A stretch of 64,000 bases of DNA. Source: Pseudoxanthomonas helianthi (lineage in GTDB: Bacteria > Pseudomonadota > Gammaproteobacteria > Xanthomonadales > Xanthomonadaceae). The notes below the pieces were generated by a model, which was not told the DNA's origin, searched no databases, and was given only the letters and a program-made list of their open reading frames with translations. Position 1 is the first letter of the stretch. Each line of letters opens with the position of its first letter. The stretch is from the NCBI RefSeq assembly GCF_017939625.1, contig NZ_JAGKTC010000001.1:310413-374412 (forward strand), written 5' to 3'. Shown here piece after piece: positions 8,345-16,639 of this stretch. The position numbers were made by a program, and so were the translations under genes.

Positions 8345-8776
8345 TCAGGCTTCCTGCACCTTCAACGTCATCCCGTCGGTCGCCACGATGCGCACCGCGG
8401 TGCCGGCGGGCAGGTCCGGGCCTTCGACCGTCCAGAACGCGTCGGCGATCTGCACGCGCCCGCGACCGCGCTCGATGCCCTGTTCCAGCTTCACCACCTG
8501 ACCGACCAGGCTGTTGGCGCGCTGGTTCAACAGTGGCCTGTCGCTGCCCCGGCCCTTGCCGCGGAACCACTTCAGGTACACGCCGACCGACACCAGCGAG
8601 AACAACGAGAACAGCACCGCCTGCACCAGCCAGCCCAAACCAGGCAATGCCAGCACCACCAGCGCCATTGCCGCGGCGGCGAACCCGAACCACAGCATGA
8701 AGGCGCCCGGCGCCATCGCTTCGGCGGCGAACAGGACCAGCGCCAGCGCGCCCCACAACGCGAATTTCAAGCTCAT
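8345..8776 (-). CDS. NfeD-like membrane protein (OB-fold, YbbJ type)
   Basis: This 143-residue protein has three N-terminal membrane helices (about residues 5-75) followed by a soluble OB-fold (NSLVGQVVKLEQ to the end). That is the short NfeD layout without the N-terminal serine-protease domain. In E. coli the equivalent YbbJ (NfeD) is encoded beside the SPFH protein QmcA/YbbK, and the same pairing occurs here with the gene at 8938-9903 on the same strand. The pair is thought to assemble in membrane microdomains; the molecular role is not settled. A REP-like palindrome separates the two genes. Confidence 0.85.
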   Translation of the reverse strand: MSLKFALWGALALVLFAAEAMAPGAFMLWFGFAAAAMALVVLALPGLGWLVQAVLFSLFSLVSVGVYLKWFRGKGRGSDRPLLNQRANSLVGQVVKLEQGIERGRGRVQIADAFWTVEGPDLPAGTAVRIVATDGMTLKVQEA

Positions 8777-8802
8777 CTTCTTCCTCCGAAATCTCTCGGA
8801 CC

Positions 8803-8884
8803 GTCATCCCAGCGCAAGCTGGGATCCATTCTGCTTTTGCTTTTGCACTTCCCGGTACAAAAGCAAAATGGATTCCGGCTTGAT
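8803..8884. repeat. REP-like palindromic element (GTCATCCC type), copy 1
   Basis: An imperfect inverted repeat. A short hairpin (GTCATCCCAGC-GCAA-GCTGGGAT) opens it, then TGGATCCATT-like and AAAGCAAAATGG halves face each other, and a degenerate closing half follows. Related copies lie at 36521-36615 and 46128-46217, with a half copy at 41871-41897. It lies between nfeD and the SPFH gene, inside their presumed operon. Confidence 0.8.
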
Positions 8885-8937
8885 CAGCCATTCGGCTGTT
8901 GAGAGCCGCCGGAACGACGACATTAGGCTGCTGAGGG

Positions 8938-9903
8938 TCAGGCTCCCGGCACGCGCGGCGGCTTGGCGGCGATGGCCGCCTGCTGCCTGCCCAGCGATTC
9001 CTTGGCCAGCTCGGCGATGCCGGCGATAGAACCGATCACGCCACTGGCCTCCATCGGCATCAGCACGAATTTCTGGTTCGGCGCGGTCGCCAGTTCCTTG
9101 AACGCCTCGACGTACTTCTGCGCAATGAAGTAGTTGATGGCCTGCACGTCGCCCTGGGCAATGGCGTTCGACACCAGTTCGGTCGCCTTCGCTTCCGCTT
9201 CGGCCAGGCGCTCGCGGGCCTCGGCTTCGCGATACGCGGCTTCGCGCTTGCCTTCGGCGGCGAGGATCGCGCTCTGCTTCTCGCCCTCGGCGCGCAGGAT
9301 TTCGGACTGGCGCGAACCTTCGGCTTCGAGGATCGACGCGCGCTTGTCGCGCTCGGCCTTCATCTGCCGGGCCATCGCATCGACCAGGTCGCGCGGCGGC
9401 TGGATGTCCTTGATCTCGATGCGGTTGACCTTGACGCCCCACGGGCTGGTCGCATGGTCGACCACGCCCAGCAGCTTGGCGTTGATGGTTTCGCGCTGGC
9501 TCAGCGATTCGTCCAGGTCCATCGAGCCGATCACGGTACGGATGTTGGTCTGCACCAGGGCGATCATCGCCTGGTCGAGGCTGGACACCTCGTAGGCCGC
9601 CTTGGCCGCGTCCAGCACCTGGAAGAACACCACGCCGTCGACCTTCACCACCGCGTTGTCCTTGGTGATGACGTCCTGGCTGGGCACCTCGAACACCTGC
9701 TCCATCATGTTGACCTTGCGGCCGATGCCCTGCATGTACGGGATCAGGAAGTGCAGGCCCGGCGACATGGTGTGGGTGTACTTGCCGAAGTGCTCGACCG
9801 TGTACTCGTAACCCTGCGGTACCACCCGCACGCCCTTGAAGAAGGTCACCACGATGAACAGGATCAACGCAGCGACGACGATTCCGGTCAGCCCCAGGCC
9901 CAT
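8938..9903 (-). CDS. SPFH/band-7 membrane protein (QmcA/stomatin-like)
   Basis: This 321-residue protein has one N-terminal membrane helix (about residues 4-22) and then an SPFH domain: RVVPQGYEYTVEHFGK, the MMEQVFEVPSQDV strand, and VNRIEIKDIQPP. A long Ala/Glu/Arg-rich coiled coil (about 190-260) and a Gly/Ala tail follow. It resembles E. coli QmcA, which oligomerises in the inner membrane and interacts with the FtsH protease. I chose the ATG at 9903, with GGGGAGAG upstream; the open frame continues to 10197 but overlaps the divergent sigma-factor gene. NfeD is encoded downstream on the same strand. Confidence 0.9.
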   Translation of the reverse strand: MGLGLTGIVVAALILFIVVTFFKGVRVVPQGYEYTVEHFGKYTHTMSPGLHFLIPYMQGIGRKVNMMEQVFEVPSQDVITKDNAVVKVDGVVFFQVLDAAKAAYEVSSLDQAMIALVQTNIRTVIGSMDLDESLSQRETINAKLLGVVDHATSPWGVKVNRIEIKDIQPPRDLVDAMARQMKAERDKRASILEAEGSRQSEILRAEGEKQSAILAAEGKREAAYREAEARERLAEAEAKATELVSNAIAQGDVQAINYFIAQKYVEAFKELATAPNQKFVLMPMEASGVIGSIAGIAELAKESLGRQQAAIAAKPPRVPGA

Positions 9904-10003
9904 GACTCTCCCCTTTCCCTTGGTGATGGTGTAAGTCCGATTATAGGACCCTCCGACGACCTGGCTGCGACGGTTTTGCCGCCTGCCGCATCCAACCGGA
10001 CAT

Positions 10004-10594
10004 ATGGCCACCGCCCGAATGCGCTCCAGCTTCGCCATCGACGTCCCCGCCGGCCTGCTCGCCCACGCGCGCGCTGGCCAGGCGCAGGCGTTCGAGCAGT
10101 TGTACCGCTGGTTCGAGCGGCCGGTGTTCACCCTGGCCCTGCGCCTGTGCGGCGACCGCGACGAGGCGCAGGAGGTGCTGCAGGACACCATGCTCAAGCT
10201 GTTCCGCCAGATACATACCTATAGAGGCGACGGCGGCAGCCCGTTCTGGGGCTGGCTGCGCCAGATCGCGGTCAACGAGGCGCTGATGCGCCTGCGCCGC
10301 GGCCGGCAGCAGGTCATGGAGTCGACCGAAGACTCCGACGAGTGGCAGCACGCCGGCGAAGACTTCGCCCCGCCGCCCCCGGCCGCCGCCGATGCCGCGC
10401 TGCTGCAGCGCGCCCTGCTGGAACTGCCCGCCCTGACCCGCAGCGTGCTTTGGCTGTACCACGCCGAGGGCTACACCCACGACGAGATCGCCGTGCTGAT
10501 GCAACGCACGCCTAGCTTTTCCAAATCGCAACTGGCGCGCGGCACCCGCCGCCTGCGCACGATGCTGCAAATAGAGGAACCGGCCCATGCCTGA
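10004..10594 (+). CDS. ECF-type RNA polymerase sigma factor
   Basis: This 196-residue protein has the two conserved regions of extracytoplasmic-function sigma factors. Region 2 spans about residues 25-100 (AFEQLYRWF, DRDEAQEVLQDTMLKLFR, FWGWLRQIAVNEALMRLRR). Region 4 spans about 133-190 (LLELPALTRSVLWLYHAEGYTHDEIAVLM). The linker between them is acidic and Pro-rich. It redirects RNA polymerase to a small regulon when its inhibitor lets go. The downstream gene overlaps it by eight bases and encodes a membrane protein with the expected anti-sigma layout; a PDZ protein follows. The targets cannot be read here. Confidence 0.92.
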   Translation: MATARMRSSFAIDVPAGLLAHARAGQAQAFEQLYRWFERPVFTLALRLCGDRDEAQEVLQDTMLKLFRQIHTYRGDGGSPFWGWLRQIAVNEALMRLRRGRQQVMESTEDSDEWQHAGEDFAPPPPAAADAALLQRALLELPALTRSVLWLYHAEGYTHDEIAVLMQRTPSFSKSQLARGTRRLRTMLQIEEPAHA

Positions 10595-11345
10595 CGACAC
10601 CCGCATGCCCGATCGCATCCCGCATGGCTGGAGCGATGTCTTTGCCGCAATGCCGCTGGAAACTCCCCAAGGCGATGCCTGGGCGAAGATCGCGGCGGAG
10701 ATCCGTGCCGTCGAAACCGCGCGGCCGACTCGCCGGTATCGCCGCCCGCTGTGGCTGGCGGTCGCGGCCGCCGCCGTGCTGGCGATCTCCTTGCCGCTGT
10801 TCTGGCGGCCGGCGCCCGATACGGTGGCGCCCGCCGTCGTCGCATCGAATCCGGATCCGGCCCCGCGGAACGCGGCGGCATCGCCTCCCGTGGTTCCATC
10901 CGAGTCTTCGCCGCGTATCGCATCTCCAGGCGAGCCCAAGGCAGCCAATGCCAAGGCCGCGCCGCCGGATACCCGCGTAGCCCAGCGACCGGCGAAACGG
11001 AGCGGCAACAAGGCCGCTCGTCCTGCCGCGTCGACGAACCTGCCTGACGAAACCTCGCTGGCCGCGTTGTATGCGCAATCGGCCCAACTGGAAAGCCTGC
11101 TGGCGATGGCGCGCGACGAGCGCGTGGCCAGCGGCACCAGCGCGGCGTTGAGCGATGAACTCGATGCGAAGGTCGCCGGCATCGATGCCGCCCTGATCCA
11201 GCCGGGCCTCGATGCGCAACGCCGTGCCGAGCTATGGAACCTGCGCGTGGACACGCTGCAGCAACTGGTCGGCATCGAAACCACGCAACGCCTGTACGCC
11301 GCCCGCGGCCAGAGCTACGACGTGGCGCTGGCCAGCATCGACTGA
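10587..11345 (+). CDS. Single-pass membrane protein, probable anti-sigma factor
   Basis: This 252-residue protein has a cytoplasmic N-terminus of about 52 residues, one membrane helix (about 53-72), and a Pro/Ala-rich periplasmic region ending in a helical segment. It overlaps the ECF sigma gene by eight bases, and that coupling is the main reason to call it an anti-sigma factor. I see no classical zinc-binding HxxxCxxC motif, so it is not a ZAS-type anti-sigma. Sensing could occur through the periplasmic part. The three genes from 10004 to 12724 look like one signalling operon. Confidence 0.6.
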   Translation: MPDDTRMPDRIPHGWSDVFAAMPLETPQGDAWAKIAAEIRAVETARPTRRYRRPLWLAVAAAAVLAISLPLFWRPAPDTVAPAVVASNPDPAPRNAAASPPVVPSESSPRIASPGEPKAANAKAAPPDTRVAQRPAKRSGNKAARPAASTNLPDETSLAALYAQSAQLESLLAMARDERVASGTSAALSDELDAKVAGIDAALIQPGLDAQRRAELWNLRVDTLQQLVGIETTQRLYAARGQSYDVALASID

Positions 11346-11389
11346 TCCCATCCCTTTCCCTTCCCACGCATCAGCGACACGAGGACGAC

Positions 11390-12724
11390 ATGAACATCCC
11401 GAAGACCAGAACCGCCGCGCTGGCGCTCGCCGTGGGCCTCGCCCTCGCCGGCATCGCCATCGCCCAGGACGCACCGACGCCGGCGCAGCAGAAGGAGCTC
11501 GACGCCGCCCGCGCCGACCTCGACAAGGCTGCGCAACGCTTCGCCGAACTGCATCGCAAGTACGGCGGTGCCGACGCGCCGTTCCGCATCGAGAAGCGCA
11601 TGCTGCGCAAGCCGGTGATCGGCGTGCTGCTGGCGCCCGACGAAGCCGCCGGTGTGCGCATCGCCGGCGTGACGCCCGACAGCGCCGCCGCGGCAGGCGG
11701 GCTGAAGAGCGGCGATCGCATCGTCAGCATCGACGGCAAGGCGCTCAAGGCCGCCGATGGTCCCGCGCGCGTCGAGGAAGCGCGCGAACTGCTGGGCGCG
11801 GTCGACGCGAAGACGCCGGTGAAGGTGGGCTTCGAACGCGACGGCAAGGCCCGCGTCGTGTCGCTGACGCCGAAGGTCGGAGATCGCCTGATGGTGATTC
11901 CCGACAGCATGAAGTTCGACGGCAATGTCCGGATGTTCGCTGGCGACGATGGCGATATCGAAATCCTGGCCGACGAGGTTCGCGGTCAATTGGACTCGCC
12001 GGAAACGCGGGCACGCCTCGCCGAAGCGCATGCGCGCGTGGCCGCGATCGACGCCAAGCGCCAGGCCGAATGGGCCGCCGCTATCGCGCCGGCGTTGCAG
12101 CGCGAGATCGTCAGCCTGCGCAGCGACTGCAGGGGCGACGACTGCAGGCTGCCGGCGCTGGCCGAGGCCTTCCGCTGGAACGGCCTGAATCTGGCCGCGG
12201 TGGACAACGGACTGGGACGCTATTTCGGCAGCGACCATGGCGTGCTGGTGCTCAGCACGGGCAAGGACCTGGCCGGTCTGGAAGCGGGCGACGTGATCCT
12301 GAAGATCGCCGGCAAGCCGGTGAACAATCCGCGCGAGGCGATGGATGTGCTGCGTGCGCAACCGGCGGACGGCAAGGTCGGCGTGGAGTACCTGCGCGAC
12401 CGCAAGCCGGGCAGCGCGCAGGTCAGCGTGCCGAAGGCGCTGCCGTTCAAGGTGCCGGTGCCGCCGGTTCCCCCGGCTCCGCCTGCTCCACCCGCGCCGC
12501 CCGCGCCGCACGCAGGCATGACGCCACCGCCGCCTCCGGCCGCGCCCGTCCCGCCGCAAGCGCTGACGGCGCGCAAGGTGGTGATCGTGGACAAGGACGG
12601 CAAGACGCGCAGTTGGGAAGGCGGCCCGGACGACACGCCGCCTTCCTGGGTGCCGGAAGAACCGCCGCCACCGCCCACTCCGCCGGCGCCTCCTGCCCCG
12701 CCGGTTCCGCCCGCCGATATCTGA
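11390..12724 (+). CDS. Exported protein with two PDZ domains and a Pro-rich linker
   Basis: This 444-residue protein begins with a clear Sec signal peptide (MNIPKTRTAALALAVGLALA, cleavage after AIAQ or nearby). A helical segment and then two PDZ domains follow: the first at about residues 75-165 (SGDRIVSIDGKAL core), the second at about 275-345 (LEAGDVILKIAGKPV core). Poly-Pro/Ala stretches flank a short segment near the C-terminus. No protease domain is present, so it is not DegP-like. It follows the ECF sigma/anti-sigma pair by 44 bases, with an ACGAGGACGAC leader before the start. A role in periplasmic signal recognition, for example scaffolding of regulated proteolysis, is an inference from context. 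Confidence 0.8.
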   Translation: MNIPKTRTAALALAVGLALAGIAIAQDAPTPAQQKELDAARADLDKAAQRFAELHRKYGGADAPFRIEKRMLRKPVIGVLLAPDEAAGVRIAGVTPDSAAAAGGLKSGDRIVSIDGKALKAADGPARVEEARELLGAVDAKTPVKVGFERDGKARVVSLTPKVGDRLMVIPDSMKFDGNVRMFAGDDGDIEILADEVRGQLDSPETRARLAEAHARVAAIDAKRQAEWAAAIAPALQREIVSLRSDCRGDDCRLPALAEAFRWNGLNLAAVDNGLGRYFGSDHGVLVLSTGKDLAGLEAGDVILKIAGKPVNNPREAMDVLRAQPADGKVGVEYLRDRKPGSAQVSVPKALPFKVPVPPVPPAPPAPPAPPAPHAGMTPPPPPAAPVPPQALTARKVVIVDKDGKTRSWEGGPDDTPPSWVPEEPPPPPTPPAPPAPPVPPADI

Positions 12725-12731
12725 GCGAACC

Positions 12732-12840
12732 GGACGGCCCGGTTCGGGTTGTCATCCCGAGCGTGCCGCGGGAGCTTGCTCCCGCGGCAATGCAGCGGAT
12801 CCTTCGCTGCACTCGGGACGACAACCGGAACCGGGCCGTT
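12732..12840. repeat. Long inverted repeat with two internal hairpins, probable two-way terminator
   Basis: The outer arms (12732-12760 and 12812-12840) match with few mismatches (GGCCCGGTTC, TTGTCATCCCGAG and complements). They enclose two perfect smaller hairpins, TGCCGCGGGAG-CTTG-CTCCCGCGGCA at 12764-12789 and TGCAGCG...CGCTGCA at 12791-12811. It lies exactly between the ends of two convergent genes, the PDZ gene and hemP. There is no T-run, so termination here would rely on the structure itself or on Rho. Confidence 0.75.
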
Positions 12841-12850
12841 CTCTGCGGAC

Positions 12851-13045
12851 TTACTTGGTCAGGATCAGCTTGTCGTTGCTGGTGTGGCGCAGGCGATAGA
12901 TGCGGTCGCCGTGGCGGATCAGGATCTCCCGGCGACCTTTCAGCAAGGCTTCGCTGCTGAAGGTTTCTTCGGCCGGTACCGCGCGCGGGCGTTCGCGCAG
13001 GCTCAGGGTCGGGTAACGCGGGAACTCAAGGCTCTGGGCACTCAT
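12851..13045 (-). CDS. hemP: Hemin uptake protein HemP
   Basis: This 64-residue protein ends in the HemP signature: SSEALLKG, then IRHGDRIYRLRHTSNDKLILTK (residues 42-64). HemP is a small cytoplasmic protein linked to haem-iron acquisition, usually Fur-controlled and often next to a TonB-dependent haem receptor. No receptor gene follows here; the neighbour downstream is a repeat and the PDZ gene. A convincing Fur box lies about 30 bases upstream of the start, so iron limitation should induce it. The call is firm for the family, while the biochemical function is not fully established in general. Confidence 0.9.
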   Translation of the reverse strand: MSAQSLEFPRYPTLSLRERPRAVPAEETFSSEALLKGRREILIRHGDRIYRLRHTSNDKLILTK

Positions 13046-13073
13046 GGGATGGCCTCCTTGGTGGGCGAATCAA

Positions 13074-13092
13074 ATAGTAATGATTCTCATTT
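13074..13092 (-). promoter_or_regulatory. Fur box of hemP
   Basis: The minus strand reads AAATGAGAATCATTACTAT, close to the Fur consensus GATAATGATAATCATTATC, with the central GAATCATTA core intact. It lies 29 bases from the hemP start codon. A second partial match, TAATGAGAATG, lies at 13124-13134 toward the divergent Mn-exporter leader, so Fur may also touch that promoter. Confidence 0.8.
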
Positions 13093-13161
13093 GCAAGTCA
13101 ACCGATTCCTCCATGTCCGCCATTAATGAGAATGGCTCCGGCGCTGCAGGAACTCGCCGGC

Positions 13162-13376
13162 TACAATTCGCGCCACTTTCCTCCGGGGAGTAGCCCACCG
13201 CCTCGCGCGGGTCCGCACATCAACACACTTGGCAGCCGCCATGGTGTGCGGGGCGAAATCGGAAACCCCAGGGTTCCGCGCTTCGTCGGGCAAGACCGAA
13301 GGCAGGCGTTGCGTCACCCGGGCCGGGCGGCGCACGTCCGCCTTCGCGTCCATGCGAAATGCCCGGCCCCTGGAGT
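13162..13376 (+). promoter_or_regulatory. yybP-ykoY manganese riboswitch with its -10 box
   Basis: The leader holds the hallmark sequences of the yybP-ykoY aptamer in order: CTCCGGGGAGTAGC (about 13181-13194), TCAACACACTTGG (13220-13232), CAAGACCGAAGG (13291-13302) and the closing CCCGGCCCCTGGAG (13362-13375). This class binds Mn2+ and switches on genes for Mn export or homeostasis. A good -10 box (TACAAT, 13162-13167) precedes it. The downstream gene belongs to UPF0016, one of the families known to be controlled by this RNA. The expression platform probably masks the start region just after 13376. Confidence 0.9.
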
Positions 13377-13381
13377 TCCCC

Positions 13382-13954
13382 ATGCTTTCCCTGCACGCCC
13401 TGTGGGTGTCCACCGGCACCGTGGCCCTGGCCGAGATTGGCGACAAGACCCAGTTGCTGGCCTTGTTGCTGGCCGCGCGTTTCCGCAAGCCGTGGCCGAT
13501 CGCCTTCGGCATCCTCGCCGCGACCGTGCTCAACCACGCCGTCTCGGCATGGCTGGGCGCGGAGCTTTCCGTCCTGCTCTCGCCGGAGCTGCTGCGCTGG
13601 CTGGTCGCGGCCAGTTTCCTGGCGGTAGCGTTGTGGACGTTGAAGCCCGACCAGTTGGACGCCGACAAGGAGAAGCTGCCGGCGCATGGCGCGTTCATCG
13701 CCACCTGCATCGCGTTCTTCCTCGCCGAGATAGGCGACAAGACCCAGGTCGCGACGGTACTGCTGGCGACCCGGTATTCGCCGCTGTGGGAAGTCGTCGC
13801 CGGCACCACGCTGGGCATGCTCGTCGCCAACCTGCCGGTGGTGTGGCTGGGCCATCGCTTCGCCGACCGCCTGCCGCTGAAGGCGGCGCGCTGGACCGCG
13901 GCGACGGTGTTCGCGGCACTGGCCCTTTGGGTAGCGTTGCGCGGGATCGACTGA
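13382..13954 (+). CDS. UPF0016/GDT1 (TMEM165)-family Mn/Ca exporter, MneA-like
   Basis: This 190-residue inner-membrane protein consists of two homologous halves. Each half carries the family signature ExGDKTQ: LAEIGDKTQLLALLL near the N-terminus and LAEIGDKTQVATVLL in the middle. Six to seven membrane helices are visible. UPF0016 members (yeast Gdt1, human TMEM165, Vibrio MneA) move Ca2+ or Mn2+ out of the cytosol against H+. The Mn riboswitch directly upstream argues for Mn2+ export here. I chose the ATG at 13382, six bases after the riboswitch; upstream in-frame starts would lie inside the aptamer. Confidence 0.93.
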   Translation: MLSLHALWVSTGTVALAEIGDKTQLLALLLAARFRKPWPIAFGILAATVLNHAVSAWLGAELSVLLSPELLRWLVAASFLAVALWTLKPDQLDADKEKLPAHGAFIATCIAFFLAEIGDKTQVATVLLATRYSPLWEVVAGTTLGMLVANLPVVWLGHRFADRLPLKAARWTAATVFAALALWVALRGID

Positions 13955-14017
13955 AGGCGAATCGCCGGCGTCACGCCGAGCGGCTATGCTGGCCGGGTCA
14001 TTCCGTCTGGGGGCGGC

Positions 14018-15145
14018 ATGCCCGGGTTCCCGTTTCGCCAAGTGTTCGCCAGCCTATTGCAGCGTCCCGACGCGGTGATGCTGGAAGTCGGCGCCGGCGG
14101 CGAGCTGCAGGTGGCCAAGCTGCGCGCGATGCTGTCCGCGTTGCTGATGCTGTCGCCGCTGATCAACGTCGCCAGCGGCGGCGGCCTGGTCGAATCGATG
14201 ATCGGCCTGGGCGCGACTTCGGTCGCGGTGATCTTCGCCCTGGTCTGGCTGGTGCTGGCCCGCAATGCCATGCGCTACCCGTGGTTGTCATTCACCACCG
14301 GCGCCTACGACGTCACCCTGATCTCGCTGACCCTGCTGATGCTGGCCCTGAACCATCCGCCGGCCGGCTTGAACAGCATGGTCGCGTGGTGCGTGTATCC
14401 GCTGGCCATCCTGATGACCGCGTTGCGCAACGACGGCCGGGTGACGCTGTTCGTCGGCCTGCTGGCGGTGCTCGAATACGCCGGGCTGGTCTGGGGCGTG
14501 ATGCGCTTCGCCAACCCGGAAGACCTGGTCTCGCTCGATTACGGCACGGTCAGCCTGTCGACTCAGCTGCAACGCCTGTTACTGCTGGCGATGGCGACGA
14601 TCATCACCGCGGCGGTGGTGTATCGGATGCAGAGACTGGTCGAAATGTCCGGTACCGACGGCCTGACCGGCCTGCCGAACCGCACCTGGCTGCTGCACCG
14701 CATGCCGCGCCTGTTCGAACGCGCCCGCAACGATGGCGGCACGCTGAGCCTGGCGCTGATCGACCTGGACCACTTCAAGCGGATCAACGACGACATCGAC
14801 CATCTCGCCGGCGACCGCGCGCTGCGCCACGTGGTCGACGTGCTGAAACCGCGGCTCGGCGCAGGCGAATGGCTGATCCGGCTGGGCGGCGAGGAATTCG
14901 TCATGCTGCTGCGCCAGCCGCTGGGCAGTTCCTGGGAACGCCTCGATGCCCTGCGCCGCGAAGTCGCGCAACGGCCGTTCGTTCCCGACCGGCACCTGCC
15001 GCCGTGGCCGTTGACCTTCAGCGCGGGCCTGTCGGTGTTCCCGCATGAGGGCCAGGACCTGTCGACCCTGTTGCGCCGCGCGGACCTGCGCCTGCAAAGG
15101 GCCAAGCGCGAAGGCCGCAACCGGGTGATCGCGCGCGACCACTGA
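14018..15145 (+). CDS. Membrane-bound diguanylate cyclase (GGDEF domain)
   Basis: This 375-residue protein has five or six membrane helices (about residues 35-205) and a C-terminal GGDEF domain beginning TDGLTGLPNRTWL (213-225). The active-site motif is intact as GGEEF (290-294), and the metal-binding Asp is in LIDLDHFKRIND (248-257). It should therefore make c-di-GMP from two GTP. The product-inhibition RxxD motif is absent at the usual place before GGEEF. The N-terminal membrane region resembles no sensor domain I can name. The gene stands alone, about 60 bases after the Mn exporter, and may share its transcript. Confidence 0.9.
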   Translation: MPGFPFRQVFASLLQRPDAVMLEVGAGGELQVAKLRAMLSALLMLSPLINVASGGGLVESMIGLGATSVAVIFALVWLVLARNAMRYPWLSFTTGAYDVTLISLTLLMLALNHPPAGLNSMVAWCVYPLAILMTALRNDGRVTLFVGLLAVLEYAGLVWGVMRFANPEDLVSLDYGTVSLSTQLQRLLLLAMATIITAAVVYRMQRLVEMSGTDGLTGLPNRTWLLHRMPRLFERARNDGGTLSLALIDLDHFKRINDDIDHLAGDRALRHVVDVLKPRLGAGEWLIRLGGEEFVMLLRQPLGSSWERLDALRREVAQRPFVPDRHLPPWPLTFSAGLSVFPHEGQDLSTLLRRADLRLQRAKREGRNRVIARDH

Positions 15146-15232
15146 ACGCCGCGCCGGTTGCCAGCCACCGGCGCGCTGGCTACCCTGCCGGCGCAGGTGC
15201 GCCACCCGGCGGCCGCGCAACGGGGAAGCCTA

Positions 15233-16486
15233 GTGAGCCTGAAACTGCGCCTGACGGTGATGAATTTCCTCCAGTTCTTCATCTGGGGGGCGTGGCTGCT
15301 GACCATCGGCGCCTACTGGTTCCAGACCAAGCAATGGTCGGGCACCAGCTTCGGCGCGATCTTCTCGACCATGGGCATCTCGGCGCTGTTCATGCCCGCG
15401 CTGATGGGCGTGGTCGCGGACAAGTGGATCAACGCCGAAAAACTCTATGGCGCGCTGCATCTCGCCGGCGCGGCGATGCTGGCCTACGTCCCGCAAGTGA
15501 ACGACCCGCACACCATGTTCTGGGTGATGCTGCTCACCATGGTGTGCTACATGCCCACCATCGCGCTGGCCATCACCGTGGCCTACAACGCGTTGAAGCG
15601 CGAAGGCATGGACGTGGTCCGCGACTACCCGCCGATCCGCGTGTGGGGCACGGTCGGTTTCATCGCGGCGCTGTGGACCACCAGCCTGCTGAAGCTGGAA
15701 ACCTCGCCAGGGCAGTTCTACGTCGCCGCCGCCGCGTCGCTGCTGCTGGGCCTGTATGCGTTCACCCTGCCGCCCTGCCCGCCGAAGATGGGTCGCAGCG
15801 AAAGCCGCTCGCTGGTCGACGTGCTGGGGCTGACCTCGTTCCGCCTGTTCAAGGACCGGAACATGGCGGTGTTCTTCATATTCGCGATGCTGTTGGGCGC
15901 GGCGCTGCAGCTGACCAACGCCTACGGCGATACCTTCCTGCACGATTTCGCCAATGTCGATGCGTACAAGGACGCGATCGCGGTGAAGTACCCGGCGATC
16001 ATCATGTCGATCTCGCAGATCAGCGAAACGCTGTTCATCCTGACCATCCCGTTCTTCCTGAAGCGCTTCGGCATCAAGACGGTGATGACCATCAGCATGG
16101 TCGCCTGGTTCCTGCGCTTCGGCCTGTTCGCCTACGGCAACCCGGGCCCGGGGCTGTGGATGATCGTGATGAGCTGCATCGTCTACGGCATGGCCTTCGA
16201 CTTCTTCAACATCTCCGGCTCGCTGTTCGTCGAACAGCAGAGCGATCCGCGCATCCGCGCCTCGGCGCAGGGCCTGTTCATGCTGATGACCAACGGCGTC
16301 GGCGCGGTGCTCGGCAGTTCCATCAGCGGCTGGATGATCGACCGCTTCTTCACCGCCGCCGACGGAGCCAAGGACTGGCACGGCATCTGGATCACCTTCG
16401 CGGTCTATGCGCTGGTCATGGCGATCCTGTTCGTGCCGCTGTTCAAGCACAAGCACGATCCGCAGCGCGTGGTGGCGACGCACTGA
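15233..16486 (+). CDS. NupG/XapB-type nucleoside:H+ symporter (MFS)
   Basis: This 417-residue protein is polytopic with about twelve membrane helices and resembles the nucleoside:H+ symporter family (NupG, XapB). Evidence includes the N-terminal LTVMNFLQFFIWGAWLLT, the helix-4 segment YMPTIALAITVAYNAL, and RVWGTVGFIAALW before helix 5. It imports nucleosides across the inner membrane; the specific nucleoside is not predictable. I chose the GTG at 15233 because GGGGAAG lies just upstream and the protein then starts at the family's usual position. No nucleoside-catabolism gene lies next to it. Confidence 0.88.
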   Translation: MSLKLRLTVMNFLQFFIWGAWLLTIGAYWFQTKQWSGTSFGAIFSTMGISALFMPALMGVVADKWINAEKLYGALHLAGAAMLAYVPQVNDPHTMFWVMLLTMVCYMPTIALAITVAYNALKREGMDVVRDYPPIRVWGTVGFIAALWTTSLLKLETSPGQFYVAAAASLLLGLYAFTLPPCPPKMGRSESRSLVDVLGLTSFRLFKDRNMAVFFIFAMLLGAALQLTNAYGDTFLHDFANVDAYKDAIAVKYPAIIMSISQISETLFILTIPFFLKRFGIKTVMTISMVAWFLRFGLFAYGNPGPGLWMIVMSCIVYGMAFDFFNISGSLFVEQQSDPRIRASAQGLFMLMTNGVGAVLGSSISGWMIDRFFTAADGAKDWHGIWITFAVYALVMAILFVPLFKHKHDPQRVVATH

Positions 16487-16520
16487 ACGCCGACAAGGGT
16501 TCCTAGCCATACTCCTCTTT

Positions 16521-16601
16521 GTGGGAGCGACGTAAGTCGCGAAGCTTTTCGCTCCGTCCTTCACGATTTATCGGTCACGACAATGTCGTGACCACTCCCA
16601 C
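16521..16601. repeat. SMAG/REP-like inverted repeat (GTGGGAGCGAC type)
   Basis: The arms start GTGGGAGCGACGTAAGTCGCGA and end in TCACGACAATGTCGTGACCACTCCCAC-like sequence, so both arms contain a smaller palindrome. It lies between the nucleoside transporter and dusB. It is related in design, though not in exact sequence, to the GTAGGAGCG copies elsewhere in the window. Confidence 0.75.
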
Positions 16602-16639
16602 ACCGGCCATCACCGCTCCTGCGCCCTTACAATCCGCCC

